A program made the position numbers and the translations under genes. A DNA stretch of 64,000 bases from Silene conica (taxonomy: Eukaryota > Streptophyta > Magnoliopsida > Caryophyllales > Caryophyllaceae). Shown here one piece after another: positions 32,829 to 43,752 of this stretch; within the stretch, counting starts at the first letter, position 1, and each line of letters opens with the position of its first letter. A model generated the notes under the pieces. That model had not been told where the DNA came from, did not search any database, and was given only the letters and a program-made list of their open reading frames with translations. The stretch lies in assembly GCA_029255685.2 (NCBI GenBank), contig CM055320.2, forward strand, positions 40,260,390 through 40,324,389. Direction: 5' to 3'.

Positions 32829-35339
32829 TGGATCAAGGGAACTAAGAGTAGCTCCACTCGGGATGATCAAGGAGCTTTGTTTTTCCGCTTATTTTGCTAA
32901 TATTTCAAGTGTTGTATGAACAATTAAAACCTATGTTTTGTTTCCTTGTTGGACAAGGAAAGGGGAAATCCTTGAACAATATGTTGTATTTTGGATAATA
33001 TAGTGACTTGGTTTTCAACCCGAGTCACTATCGGTTTATAATTATGTTCTTGATTAGTTTAACATACACTTGCAAATCTTAAACATAAAATAGAATTGAT
33101 TATGACAATTCAATGTATGACCATTGAGATGGAATAAGTATAGGATACTTAATTCAAATCAAAATCAAATTAAGTTTAGAACTTAATTAAAGAGAAAAAG
33201 TTATCAACCATTCTAAACTATCTAAGCTTAAATAGAATATTTTCTGTAATAAATCATAAGGGTACACAAACCAACATCAAAGTCATTGCTTGTGGCCTTA
33301 GTAGCTATCTTTAAGTGATAAAATGGGATTATTATTACAAAGATAGAGTGGGAGAAATTTAAAATGCCACAAATAGCAAGTGATTTTGAATTAACACAAT
33401 GGATATGATCTATTAGTGAATAGTAGGATTTATTGTGTTTTGGTTATATGAAAGATAAAAAGGAAGATTAAGTTGTGGATGGGATCTACGATTTAAGAAA
33501 ATCTACACCTTATGGTTGTAAAAGGTAGATTAGGCTGTAGATAAGATTCGACGGCTTATCATCCCAAAAGTTGTGGATAAGCCCAAAGGTTGTAGATAAG
33601 ATCTACGGTTTGGTAAAAATCTACGCCTTATATCCCAAGAGCAATCTACACCTTATGGTTGTAAAAGGTAGATTAGGCTGTGGATAAGATTCTACGCCTT
33701 ATCATCCCAAAAGTTGTGGATAAGCCCAAAGGTTGTAGATAAGATCTACGGTTTGGTAAAAATCTACGCCTTATATACCAACGGCCCCGACCCTGGAGGA
33801 TACTTCAAAGATAAATTCTTGAAGTTTGTAAGGAAAAATTCTATACATGGATAAGATCCATGATAGAGTCCTCGTACAGTACAAGATAAGATAAATGTGG
33901 GGAACTGAAAGTTCCCACACACAAAATTATATACCATAAGAAAAGACTCTTATAGAAACTACGGGAGGACACTCGAAGAAAATTATTCAAAAGACTTTGT
34001 AAAGGCTCAAGAAAGGGTTCTTGGATTTAGATGGTGATCTAAATATGCCAAAGCAAAGAACCATGAAATTTATAAGATATACGTGCTGATAAATGAGATT
34101 TGTTGAGAGAAGCATAAGCAGACATGTGGATGTCTGCAGTCTACAAAGTTAAGGGTAACTTTGTTGAAAGTAGTAAGGTAATTCATTGAGAATGAATTCA
34201 GTAAACTCAATAACCACTTTTCAAATGGGTATTTGAAAAGGATGTGACTATTAGCACATATGGTTGAAGTCCCAACCATTTCAATTCATTAAATGTTAAG
34301 GAACATTGAATTGAGTGGGAGCTTTATGATTTACGGTTAAATGTAAAGTTCAGTGGGAGTTCTCGCTCCAGGATTTGAAGCTATTGAGTCATGGGTATGA
34401 CTTCGGGATCTTCAGAATCAGGCAAGAACAAGAGTTTAGTGGGAGTAAACGTTATCTAAAACAACTCATTGCTCGTTTGGAATGAAGCATTGATACTCAT
34501 GAAAGGTACACGAGTTTTTGGTTCTAGATGACATATTGATATGAATTAAATCTAAATTGAACATGGGATGTTTAGTTGAGATTATAAGAGACATCTTGTT
34601 AGTGTTAAGGTTGTTCATGGAGATGAAGATAGTATAACCATGATGGGATCATGAAATTTATCGAACCTTAAGTACTATTGTTTGCACGTTTAAATCACTA
34701 ATGTTTCCGCCATTAGTATAATCGTGTAAAGTGGATGCGCACCGCTTACAGGACAACCCCTTGGAGCAGGTGTTAAACCAATGATTAAACCTTGGTAAAT
34801 TGTCAAAGTATTCTCCAATGAAGATGAAAGACAAATTCAAGATTTTTGAAGATAACTTAGTCGTATGGTAAAAGGTTTGCAACGACTCAAGTTCCAAGAA
34901 ACCAAGCAAAGATTTGTGATAATCTTTGGCTTACATTCATTTACTATGCATCTCAATGACTTGTATTTTAACTACATGGTCATCACAAGATTCTACAAAA
35001 TGTGTACGTTCACAAATTATGTAAAGGCATTGCTGTGGCGGGGAGTTACACAATGCACATAATCTTATTCGCTAGTCATGAGAATGACTTGTCTCTTTCA
35101 GAGGAAAGATCAATGTATGGATATGATCCGCAAAGTGAACGATCGCACGAACCGTGGTAAACCTGGTTTACTCAAAATGGAGATAATTACAATTTTAAGG
35201 GATGTAAACAAGAGACCCTAAAGCTGATTGTAAATTAAATGGTGTTCAAAGGTTGACCACTTGGATGGTGTAATCCACTAATTGTTTGAGTTATTTATAA
35301 CTCACGAAAGGTCAAGTAAAATTCAACTGGGATGGTAAG
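32829..35339 (+). other. Non-coding filler of element C in place of pol
   Basis: No significant frame. It includes GACTTGGTTTTCAACCC (33003), also found in A and B, a GAAACTACGGGAGGACAC motif (33956) and several AGTGGGAG motifs (33350, 34313, 34352, 34437). It also includes the tandem repeat at 33501-33782. Confidence 0.55.
33501..33782. repeat. 143-bp tandem repeat, two copies, in element C
   Basis: Copies begin with ATCTACACCTTATGG near 33501 and 33644. Each holds inner repeats of TTGTAGATAAGATCTACG type that are themselves imperfect palindromes, so the RNA could fold strongly. I found no equivalent in A or B. Confidence 0.85.
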
Positions 35340-36019
35340 ACCATATTGAACCCCATCAAAGTGAATTGAATTATCATGACCTCGCCCCTAGTTGCTTAAG
35401 TGAGGTGACATCTCAATGCAACCGGATGTGTGATGTGATTGATGGCGAGTTCAATTGCCATAGAGTCATACGAGATGACTAATCAATCACCTAGGCATAG
35501 ACATGTTAAGATACATTTGCCGGGCTAATGACCGCTGATAGAGCTCTGGCGTACTCTTATTGAAAGACTGCCTGGTCGTGGCGGGAGCATCTATCGTGTT
35601 TCACATGAGTCAGTTCTTGGACTAATGACTGTTCTCTGAGGTGGCATAGTTTTCAGATTAACTTTGATTTATGTCCTAACACCTTCGTAACTGGGGTTTA
35701 TAAGGACATATTTTGGGTTATGATGGACTATGGCCAGCCGGAAGGAATAAGTCGATTAGGAATTGTCCACCCCTTGTCAGGGTTGAGAAATATCTCTAGG
35801 CCACTCGAGGAGAATAATAACTAGAAATGCGTGGCCACGCTCGGAAGGTATCTATGGTAGATAATTCTGGTCAGTAGTTATAAGCTCCAGATCGAGATAA
35901 ACCACTCTAGATTTTAATCAATTGCCGGCACGACCTTAGAGGACGCCATGCATTGAGTGGGAGATAGTAATAGGGCAAGAGAATTGGTAACACACACTTG
36001 TCTCGGACAAGTGGGAGAT
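35340..36019 (+). promoter_or_regulatory. Conserved untranslated 3' block and polypurine tract of element C
   Basis: This matches 26534-27218 of B with drift: GACTAATCAATCACCTAGGC for the B phrase, and GCGTGGCCACGC kept. It ends with GAGTGGGAGATAG and the border tract AAGTGGGAGATTG. Confidence 0.7.
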
Positions 36020-37302
36020 TGTTGGAGGAAGTGTCCTCGACAATAGTGTGTTGACGAAATTAAAACTCATTTGAATGAAACACAACTGGGAGTGTTACTC
36101 TTTTAAAGTCGACTGATCAACATTTATCGATAATGATTGGCTGTCTAGAGTTTGACATTATCGTCATATGATGGTGGTGATCAGTTGATCCCTTAAGGTC
36201 ATATCTTTAGGGAATTCCGTCTCAATGGAATAATTAATTAATATTGTATTAGATACAAATTAATTAATAACTGGAAATTTTGGAAATAATTTTATATGAC
36301 GAATATTTTTATAATGGGATTATAATAATGATAGTCAAAGTAATAAAATTGTTTTATTACTCGGTTTTTATTTATTCGTTTGGGAAACGATTAAATTGAG
36401 AATAAACACGGTTGATCATAAAATTACAAAGAGTTGTAATTAAATTATGACATTACATTTTTATACAATAATAATTTCGAAATTATTAGTGTAATTATTT
36501 AAATGTAATAAATTTATAAATTGTGAATTTTAATAGTTAAAATTGCACAATTAACAAATTGAGTCATGTGTTATGGAACATATGTGACATGTTACAAATT
36601 AACACAATTGACAAAGATAAAATGGGTCCATTTTGGACCGTGTAACATGTAGTGTGCATGTGAGTTTGTGTGTGTAAGTGTATAAGGGTTGAGTGTAAGG
36701 CAAAATGAAGGTGTAAGGAATATCTCATGCTTTTGTGTAAGAAAGGAAGGAGCATGCATTGGCTCCTTTGGCTTGGCTTGGCCGGCCTTATGCACTCAAA
36801 AGAGAGCATATTTTGCTCTATAAATGACACTCAACACACCACACAAAAAGACTAAGGTTTTTGCATACTAGTTGTTGTTAGTTTGATGCTTGTTCATCCA
36901 ACACACTACAAAACCTCATTCTCATAATTCCTTAGCTAAAATAGTTTTTACTAAGGAAATAATTATTTCCTATACTAATAATATTAAGAGTAATATTATT
37001 ATTTCTAGTATACTTGTACTAATTTTCTAGTAACAAAATTAGTATAAGTTTGAGATCGGGTCCTTGATACGCACCTTTAGGAGACGATTTTTGTTAGATC
37101 GTTTAAGGGTAATTTCGGTGGCTTGAAGACTCAAATAATAGGTGATTATTGAGTATAAACCTTCTAAAACCAATGTAAGGACTATCTCATCTTATGATAT
37201 CATCTTGCATGCATAAGATCCATTTAAGTTTTATGACCTAAACTTAAACAAACAAAACTCATATTAGATTTGAGTATAAAATCAGGAACTTAGTTTCCAA
37301 CA
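36020..37302 (+). repeat. 3' LTR of element C
   Basis: 1283 bp, near-identical to 28026-29314. It has an 11-bp deletion near 36635 and 5 extra bases near 36530. The TATA box is at 36819 and the three-way junction at 36108-36189. Confidence 0.95.
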
Positions 37303-37307
37303 CTTAA
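37303..37307. repeat. Target-site duplication of element C, right copy (CTTAA)
   Basis: Exact repeat of 28021-28025. Confidence 0.95.
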
Positions 37308-37770
37308 ACCCTAAGCCACACTTACATAAATATGTAAGGTGTGCATAATTCATACTAATGCGTGTGCTTGAAATTTTCTAAGGGTGAGAAAATCCTTCAA
37401 CATCAAATCCTCTTAGTATCATTATAAGATAATATTCATACTATTTATATTAAGAGATATAATTAGTATACTAAGTTCATATTACTAGAACTTATATTGT
37501 TTTAAGGAAAGAACCGATTTTGTGCTAGCTTGTTCAAGATCTCGGTTGGTTAAGGGTTGTCTTGGTGCATCCAAAGGAGGTATTCTATTTTGGGTACTTG
37601 GAGGATCATCCTTGCTAAATATTTGGACCGTGTGTAAGGGTTCGAATACTCTCTTATTTCCGCATTTTAGCATGCTTAAGATCACTTATAATATGTTAAT
37701 TAAAGGGTTAATTAAAAGATTATATTAGTATGACTAAAATTAGTTTATGAGTAACTAATAAAACCCAACA
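37308..37770 (+). repeat. 3' LTR of element B, second part
   Basis: This continues the LTR interrupted at 28025 and matches 20946-21408. It ends CCCAACA. Confidence 0.92.
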
Positions 37771-37880
37771 ATAAAATATTCATATTATAAAAATATATTT
37801 ACGAAATTTCATGAAATATAAATTATTCTCGAAATTAAATTAAATCTTTAAATTTATATGGAAAATATCGGGGTGTTACA
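37771..37880 (-). repeat. Repeat N copy 1, end beyond element B
   Basis: This AT-rich 110 bp ends GGGGTGTTACA, the reverse complement of a gypsy LTR start. It joins 18144-20178 once B is removed. Confidence 0.55.
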
Positions 37881-39876
37881 GAAGGCTCTTAATTTGGGGT
37901 GTTGTTTGATAAAAAGGCAGGTCAAGCTGGGACCGTTTAATCTAGCGCTACTGGGAGCCAACCCGGAGTTTTAACTTGTTAATTCATTTCTGTTTTGGAA
38001 CAATTAGTTTAGTTTTTATGTTTTGTGTGTTGTAATAATCGTGCTCGACTATAGACTTTGAACTCGTCTTCGCGTTTTGGTAGTTTTCTGCTGTTGTTGT
38101 TGCGTATTGTAGGGATTGATCTCGATTGAGTGATCCAACAATTCGATCGAGAAGTTTTGCAACCCAGATTGCTCGATCGAGCAGCCAGGAAGTCGATCGA
38201 GAGGATTTGTGGTTCGGATTCCTCGATCGAGAGGTCTAATGTTTCGATCGAGGGAATCACAAGACAAACTGCTCGATCGAGCACTACTTCTTTTCGATCG
38301 ACATGCTGCTCTTCTGCCGACTTCTGTGAAGGATTATTCTGCCGACTTCTACGCTTATTTTGCGACGTCTCTCTTTCGTTCGGTTTGGGGAGGTCCGTGG
38401 TGCGTGCACTTTTGTAAGTTCCTAACTCTTCTTCTTTAGTTTGCATTTATTTTCCTTTACTTTGTACAATGGGGACATTGTACAATTTGGTTTGGGAAGG
38501 TTTTGCATCCATATCTGTGTCTGCATTTTGTTTTACTGCATTTCTGTTTGCACGTTTCAAATTTAGCATACATTGTTGTTTTATTTCCAAAAAAATCGTA
38601 AAATTCAAAAAAAATCACGTTTATTTTTGCATATTAGGTCGAGTCAGATTGGAGTGTTTCATTCCTGAAAATTGTTGTATGCTTAAGCCTTGCACCGTTT
38701 CTCGTCTTTTAGCAATTTCCATAGCAATTTCTCGAATTTCGTTTCAACATTTGTTGAACTAGTAGACTTGACTGGAAATTTTGGCAAACTACAATATCTT
38801 TCTGAGGTTTAGAGCTTTAACTGGTGTCATTCATGACCGGTTCATTTAGGATTGTGTGTAGTTACTCCCTGCATATCGTGTAACATCAAAATGCACAAGT
38901 ATGATTTTTAATTGCTTATTACCTGCATACATTTGGGTTTGTGGATGGTATCACATGTTCGGAGAATGCTTGCAAAATCCCTTGTTATTCATTTTACCCA
39001 TTAGCTTCACATTAGCAAAAAATTGCAAGTTGACCCTTTTGCTACAATCCATAAGCTAAGCCTATCTTTTTCTAAGCTAGTTTAGTAGTTTGAGTGGTAT
39101 TAGGTTATTTGCATCAATTTTGGCTCGATTCTTATTGTAAGAAGTTGGTAAATGAAGAAGTGGATTGAAGGAATGGAGAAAAAGAAAATTGCCGAAAGAA
39201 AAAAATTGAAAAAGAATCGAAAAAGAAACGAGAAAAGAAAACGGCAAAAGAAAAGAAAAAGAAAAAATTGGAATTTTTCTCCTATGTTGCAATTTTGGAT
39301 TAGTGAGTTGATTGCCTAATCGTTAAGAAATTTGAGCTTAATTCAGTGAGTTAGAAGTGGATGTTTCATTCGGTTTGATTAGGATGCTAGCTTGGCTACT
39401 TTCCCTTTCATTCGCATATCGTTTTGCCTCTTCTTTCCCATAGCCTCACCTATCCAAAACTTTGCAAGTATTCGGCATGTGATGGACCCTGAATGGTTGG
39501 AATGTATGTGTACACGGTAGCTAGAATTATTTATCATACTAAATTGCATGCACGATTGTGTTGGTCGAAGTCTAGGTGAGCGACATTTTCTTCTTTCTCT
39601 CTTACATATTATCAGCTTACCCTTTGCTTTGTTGAGAGAAGAGTGACCCGGGAGAGTCCGATTTTGAAAGTCTTGCAAGGTCGAAAGTTCAACATTTATT
39701 TGAAATATGCATAAATTTGTTTGCTTAGGGTATTGAGCTTTTAGTACTGATTCATGTGCATTAAACGGTTTGAGTTAACAGTTTTCAGTTTGTCCATGTT
39801 TTACTCCTATATATGTAGTCTTAGTTAGTTGCATGAGTTTATTTGAGGGCAAGCAAAGGTTTGGTTGGGGGAAGTT
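37881..39876 (+). mobile_element. 3' internal region of element M (Tat/Athila-like Ty3/gypsy), 5' part missing
   Basis: This non-coding stretch ends in the polypurine tract GGTTGGGGGAAG (39863-39874) next to an LTR. Purine-rich AAAAGAAAACGAGAAA-type sequence lies near 39180-39270. A cluster of TCGATCGAG motifs occupies 38130-38305. Only short doubtful frames occur. The Tat/Athila call rests on tract and LTR style, not on a domain. Confidence 0.45.
38130..38305. repeat. TCGATCGAG cluster 1
   Basis: About seven TCGATCGA or CTCGATCGAG palindromes spaced 20-30 bp apart, separated by unrelated short spacers. The same motif clusters again in the adjacent LTR at 40337-40495. Confidence 0.85.
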
Positions 39877-41382
39877 TGATGTGTGCATTTCTTATAGACC
39901 TTTTAGGCCTTTTCAGCACACATTTTTATGCTTGTTCCTTAGTATTTTGCAACAAATATCCCCCGATTAGTCTACTTTGGGTTGTCTTGTGCTAATTGCA
40001 GATTGAGCCGGAGAAGATCATAATCAAGCCTAAAACATGTCCTTATGCATACATTTAGGAGAAGAGTTGAGTCGGAGCTTGTTACTACCGTTTTGAGATG
40101 CGCATAGGAGCAATGAAAGTTTATCAAGCGAAGGAAGAACATCAATTTGCTAGTGCCTACTTTGAGGAGCCATATCTCGAGTTCTACAACAGATAATCAT
40201 GTGATTCCAATTGGAGATGAAGGCTTGTTATCTTAGTTTTCCAACGCCACCAAGAACGCTTGCTTTGAGCGAGTAACGAAGAAATGACAACCATTTGAAG
40301 TTCAGTGCGAAGTGCAGGAAATACGCGCTGAGAAGTGCTCGATCGAGTACCTTATTTGTTCGATCGAGAGCTTTTCTTCTCGATCAAGAGGTTTTGGTTC
40401 TTAATCTTCTCGATCGAGAGCTTTTCTTCTCAATCGAGAGGTTTTGGTACTTATTCTTCTCGATCGAGAGCTTTTTCTTCTCGATCGAGAAGTTGCCTGA
40501 CTGTTGAGTTGCTCTATTCGCGTCATCATCATTTCAAGAATTTTTTTATAAATAAAACAATTCGTGAACAGGAAAAATCATTCCTTCTCATTCAGAAAAT
40601 CACAAAAACTCTCTGCTACCTTTCTTTCTTATTTTTAGATTAGATTTTTGTTACTTTTCTCTATTACTCGGATCGGATTATTACTCTTTCTTCCATTGTT
40701 CAACTACTTGTTTTCGGTACTTTCTTCTCTAATTTTTATTTCATTTTCCTTCTTTTTCTGTAATGTTGTTAATCATTCGTTCCGCTGTTTTATCTACTTT
40801 CTTATTGATTATGCGTAGCTAATTTCTACGCTAGGATTTAGGGTAGCCATGGCGTCGGATGAACTATTACTTTAGGATACCTGTAATTTGGTTTGTATGT
40901 ATCCGTCGCATATAATATCTGTTAATTGTTTGAGTCGACGCACTCAATTGACTGTTTAGAAACCCTCTTGACCTGGATCAGAAGATTGGTATAGGGGTAG
41001 TTCTGCGACAATTATTAGGACCGTACTAATGAGGGCGGAAGCTAAGTTAGTATAGTCTTAGGGCAAATAACGGACCGGAAGGACCTTGTCACTACCCACA
41101 GACCGAATTTAGGGTGTTTTATTAATATTAGTTCAGACTTTAGTAGCCATGGTGAACCGACGATCCTAGTGCTTTTTCTATCTGTTCTATTTCTCTTTTT
41201 CTCGTAGTTTTTAAAATTCAAATCAACAAACCCCCAATTTTGTGACATTCTGACAAACCATTTTAAACAGATACTTAGCAATTTAGCCTCCCTGTGGAGA
41301 TCGACCCTACTTACCGCTGACTTCTGTCAGTTATATTAGGTTTTTATTTTTGGTACTTAAACGACGGTATCAAACGCCGTCA
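39877..41382 (+). repeat. 3' LTR of element M
   Basis: It begins TGATGTGTGCATTTC right after the polypurine tract and ends near GCCGTCA. The right border is uncertain by about 50 bp. It contains the second TCGATCGAG cluster. Repeat N resumes directly afterwards, so M or its remnant inserted into or recombined with N. Confidence 0.5.
40337..40495. repeat. TCGATCGAG cluster 2 in the LTR of element M
   Basis: Seven or so units of the type CTCGATCGAGAG-CTTTTCTT or -GTTTTGGT alternate with a spacing of about 24-26 bp. Confidence 0.85.
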
Positions 41383-41497
41383 GGGAACATAACCGTTATC
41401 ACTGACCACTAGATCGCATAACCACGACACCGATTCTATGTATAGAGCATAACCGCAAACTATATGCCTAAGACCTGGCCAGACCTCTCGATGTAAT
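41383..41497 (-). repeat. Repeat N copy 2, first part
   Basis: This matches 18144-18217 (CATAACCACGACACCG, CTGGCCAGACCTCTCGATG), followed by solo LTR F. Confidence 0.75.
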
Positions 41498-42123
41498 TGT
41501 TGGGAATTTTGTCCTCAACAATAGTGCGTTCACGACAGTGATAAAAATCATTGTCATAAATCTTATGAAAAGAATATGCAAGGGACGGTCCGATATTTGA
41601 TATAGTCAACTGACCAACATTAATCGGTAATTATTGGCTGACTAGAGTTTGACATTACTGTCGTATGACGGTGGTGGTCAGTTGATCCCTTTAGGTCACA
41701 CCTATAGGACTAACCCCTTAAACATATATATTGATTAATTGTATAGGATACAGATTGATCAATATTCTTAAAACCGTATATCGAGAATTCAGAGGTGAAA
41801 TCTTAAAGTAAGATGTATATTTGAAATTGAAATGTGTCAATTGTCAAATATTAATCGATATTTATGAAATGTCGAAATTAGAATGAGAAGGGTTTGTGGT
41901 TATAACAAATGTTGTATATCGTATTGACGATTATTATAATAACCATATTTTGAGACGGTGATTATGAATTTTGGACCGTGTGTAAGAATACGATTCTCCT
42001 TATTTCCGCTTTAGTTTTGCATGCATAAGATCGACTAAATTAATATGAGATTAATTAGTAAAATTAGTAAGACTAAATAATGTAAGGATTATGTTAGTAT
42101 GACTACCGAGTTTTTTTCCTTCA
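41498..42123 (+). mobile_element. Solo LTR F of the element A/B family
   Basis: It begins TGTTGGGAATTT and ends CCTTCA, as in the LTR of A, but is shortened to 626 bp by an internal deletion. It has no primer site or tract. It is flanked by GTAAT (41493-41497) and TTAAT (42124-42128). The empty site GTAATAACC is preserved at 18216-18224 in N copy 1, confirming insertion and one mutation in the right duplication. The three-way-junction copy is at 41605-41686. This is a product of LTR-LTR recombination. Confidence 0.88.
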
Positions 42124-43175
42124 TTAATAACCTACACCGAACGACACACGGGAACCGGAGCGCATAAAGCACGACCTCCAACTACGGGAGCGCATGAGCA
42201 CGACCTCCGACCAATCCCGAACATAGATAAATCCCATAACTTGGGTTGCATTAGTTCATTACAATGATACACAAATCGTACCACCGCTATCTATTCACAA
42301 CCAAGGCAACATAACCGTTACCAACATAACTTAGAATGACATAACCGTCACTCAAACATAAGCAAGTAAGGCAACATAACCGTTACCCGACTCAACCGAA
42401 GATAACATAACCGTTATCAAATTACAAGTAAGACACGTTATCATTACCACTCAAGCTAACATAACCGTTAACTAACTCATTTAACACATGTGAGCCTCAA
42501 TTCAAACAAGACAATGCTTAAGCTAGTTTCTAGAAATTAGTTTGAAGCTGGAGCCGGTTTCCCTTCTGGTTAGCCAACCGGGGGGGTCTTCCTCCTCAAC
42601 CTAGCTTCTAAAACGGCTTAAACATTCTACGATACAACAACAACGGAAACACCCAAGCATTTAACTCACATAAGCAATAGATAACGAGAATTCATTTGCA
42701 AGTCTCATTTTACAAGTTTACATTTCATTCGGAAATAAAACAAATTAGAATTACATGACAAGCCCTCTGTCATAAACATGTGAATTAAACCATAGAAGAC
42801 GGACGAAATTCAATTCCCGGATATATATATACTTCCTAACATGAGTTTTATAATGATTTAACATACCCAAACAACGTCCGAACAAGCGACAAATCGATGC
42901 CCAAACAACCCCCAAAAACAGCCTAGAACTGGACCAAAACCAGCCATTAACGCAGGTTGCCATGGCTGGCCGCAGGCCTGCGTGAATGGCCGTAGCCTGC
43001 GGTTCTCACGGCCTGCTGCCTGGTTGTGCACGACATCACCAATCTCGCCCCAACCTTGCATACAACGACTCAAGACGCAATGCATACGTAATATACGGGA
43101 TATGGGCAGCATAACCACACAACAACGACGCATACATGTCACTATTCAACGTAAACAAACGAATGTACTCAAGAC
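42124..43175 (-). repeat. Repeat N copy 2, second part
   Basis: This matches 18218-19150: the minisatellite (42300-42480), a GGTTTCCCTTC(T/C)GGTT...CCGGGGGG segment and the GC-rich repeat. After about 43040 the two N copies no longer align. Confidence 0.7.
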
Positions 43176-43752
43176 CTTTTTTATGCATTTGGCATATTGT
43201 AAGAGTCATGCATAGGACATAAAAATGAGAAGCATGCAAAGGCTCTATAAGGCCTTAGATGGCCGGCTATTCACATAAGGAGAGAGGATCATTTTGTCCT
43301 TTGATTTACATGCATTCTTACAAACCACATATTCATTCATCCTTAATAGTTTTTGTAGAGACAAAAACTCTTATAATTCTCTCTAGAAAATTAGTTTTTC
43401 TAGAGAAATAAAATCATTTCAACACTAATAATATTATTGTAATATTATTATTTCTATTTTACTAATACGATTTTTCTAGTAACAAAAATTGTGTTGGTTT
43501 GAGATAAGGTCCTTGATACGCATCTTTTGGAGACGATTTTGTGTTAGATCGTTATAAGGGTATTTCGGTTTTTGAAGACTCACATAATAGGTGATTATTG
43601 AGTATAAACCTTCTAAAACCATTGTAAGGACATTCTTTCATCTGATGTAATCATCATGCATGCATAAGATCCTTTTAAGTTTTAAACCTAAACTTAAAGA
43701 AACAAAACTCACATTAGATATGAGTATAAAATCTGGAATTAGATTTCCAACA
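43175..43752 (+). repeat. LTR fragment G, related to the element C LTR
   Basis: The 3' half resembles 28850-29314 (CAAAAACTCTTATAATT, GGTCCTTGATACGCA, TTTAGATTTCCAACA-like end). The 5' part is missing or too diverged. Neither primer site nor target duplication is visible. Confidence 0.7.

Larger units (their letters stand above)
28026..37302 (+). mobile_element. Element C: young gag-only Ty1/copia LTR retrotransposon
   Basis: LTRs 28026-29314 and 36020-37302 differ by a few substitutions and two small indels (11 bp and 5 bp). The element sits in the 3' LTR of B with a perfect CTTAA duplication. It has a primer site, a leader, an apparently intact gag with intron, 2.5 kb of filler with a 143-bp tandem repeat, the conserved 3' block and a polypurine tract. 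There is no pol. The near-identical LTRs mean it moved recently using enzymes made elsewhere. Confidence 0.95.
20179..37770 (+). mobile_element. Element B: gag-only Ty1/copia LTR retrotransposon, split by element C
   Basis: Reading on the plus strand: 5' LTR 20179-21408, primer site, leader, gag with intron, non-coding filler, conserved 3' block, polypurine tract, and a 3' LTR in two pieces (27219-28025 and 37308-37770) around element C. No pol domain is found. The LTRs differ by about eleven substitutions plus a TA-repeat length change, near 1 percent, similar to A. The first LTR base pair has changed from TG to TA. The flanks ATTAA and ATAAA are a possible imperfect target duplication. Confidence 0.9.

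Noticed and set aside
38009-38446. 145-codon frame over the TCGATCGAG cluster
   Set aside because: The frame results from the palindromic repeat, which opens several frames on both strands. No homology is recognised.
38130-40495. Spaced repeats resembling a CRISPR array
   Set aside because: Repeats are only 8-10 bp palindromes with irregular spacers, in plant retrotransposon DNA, without cas genes.
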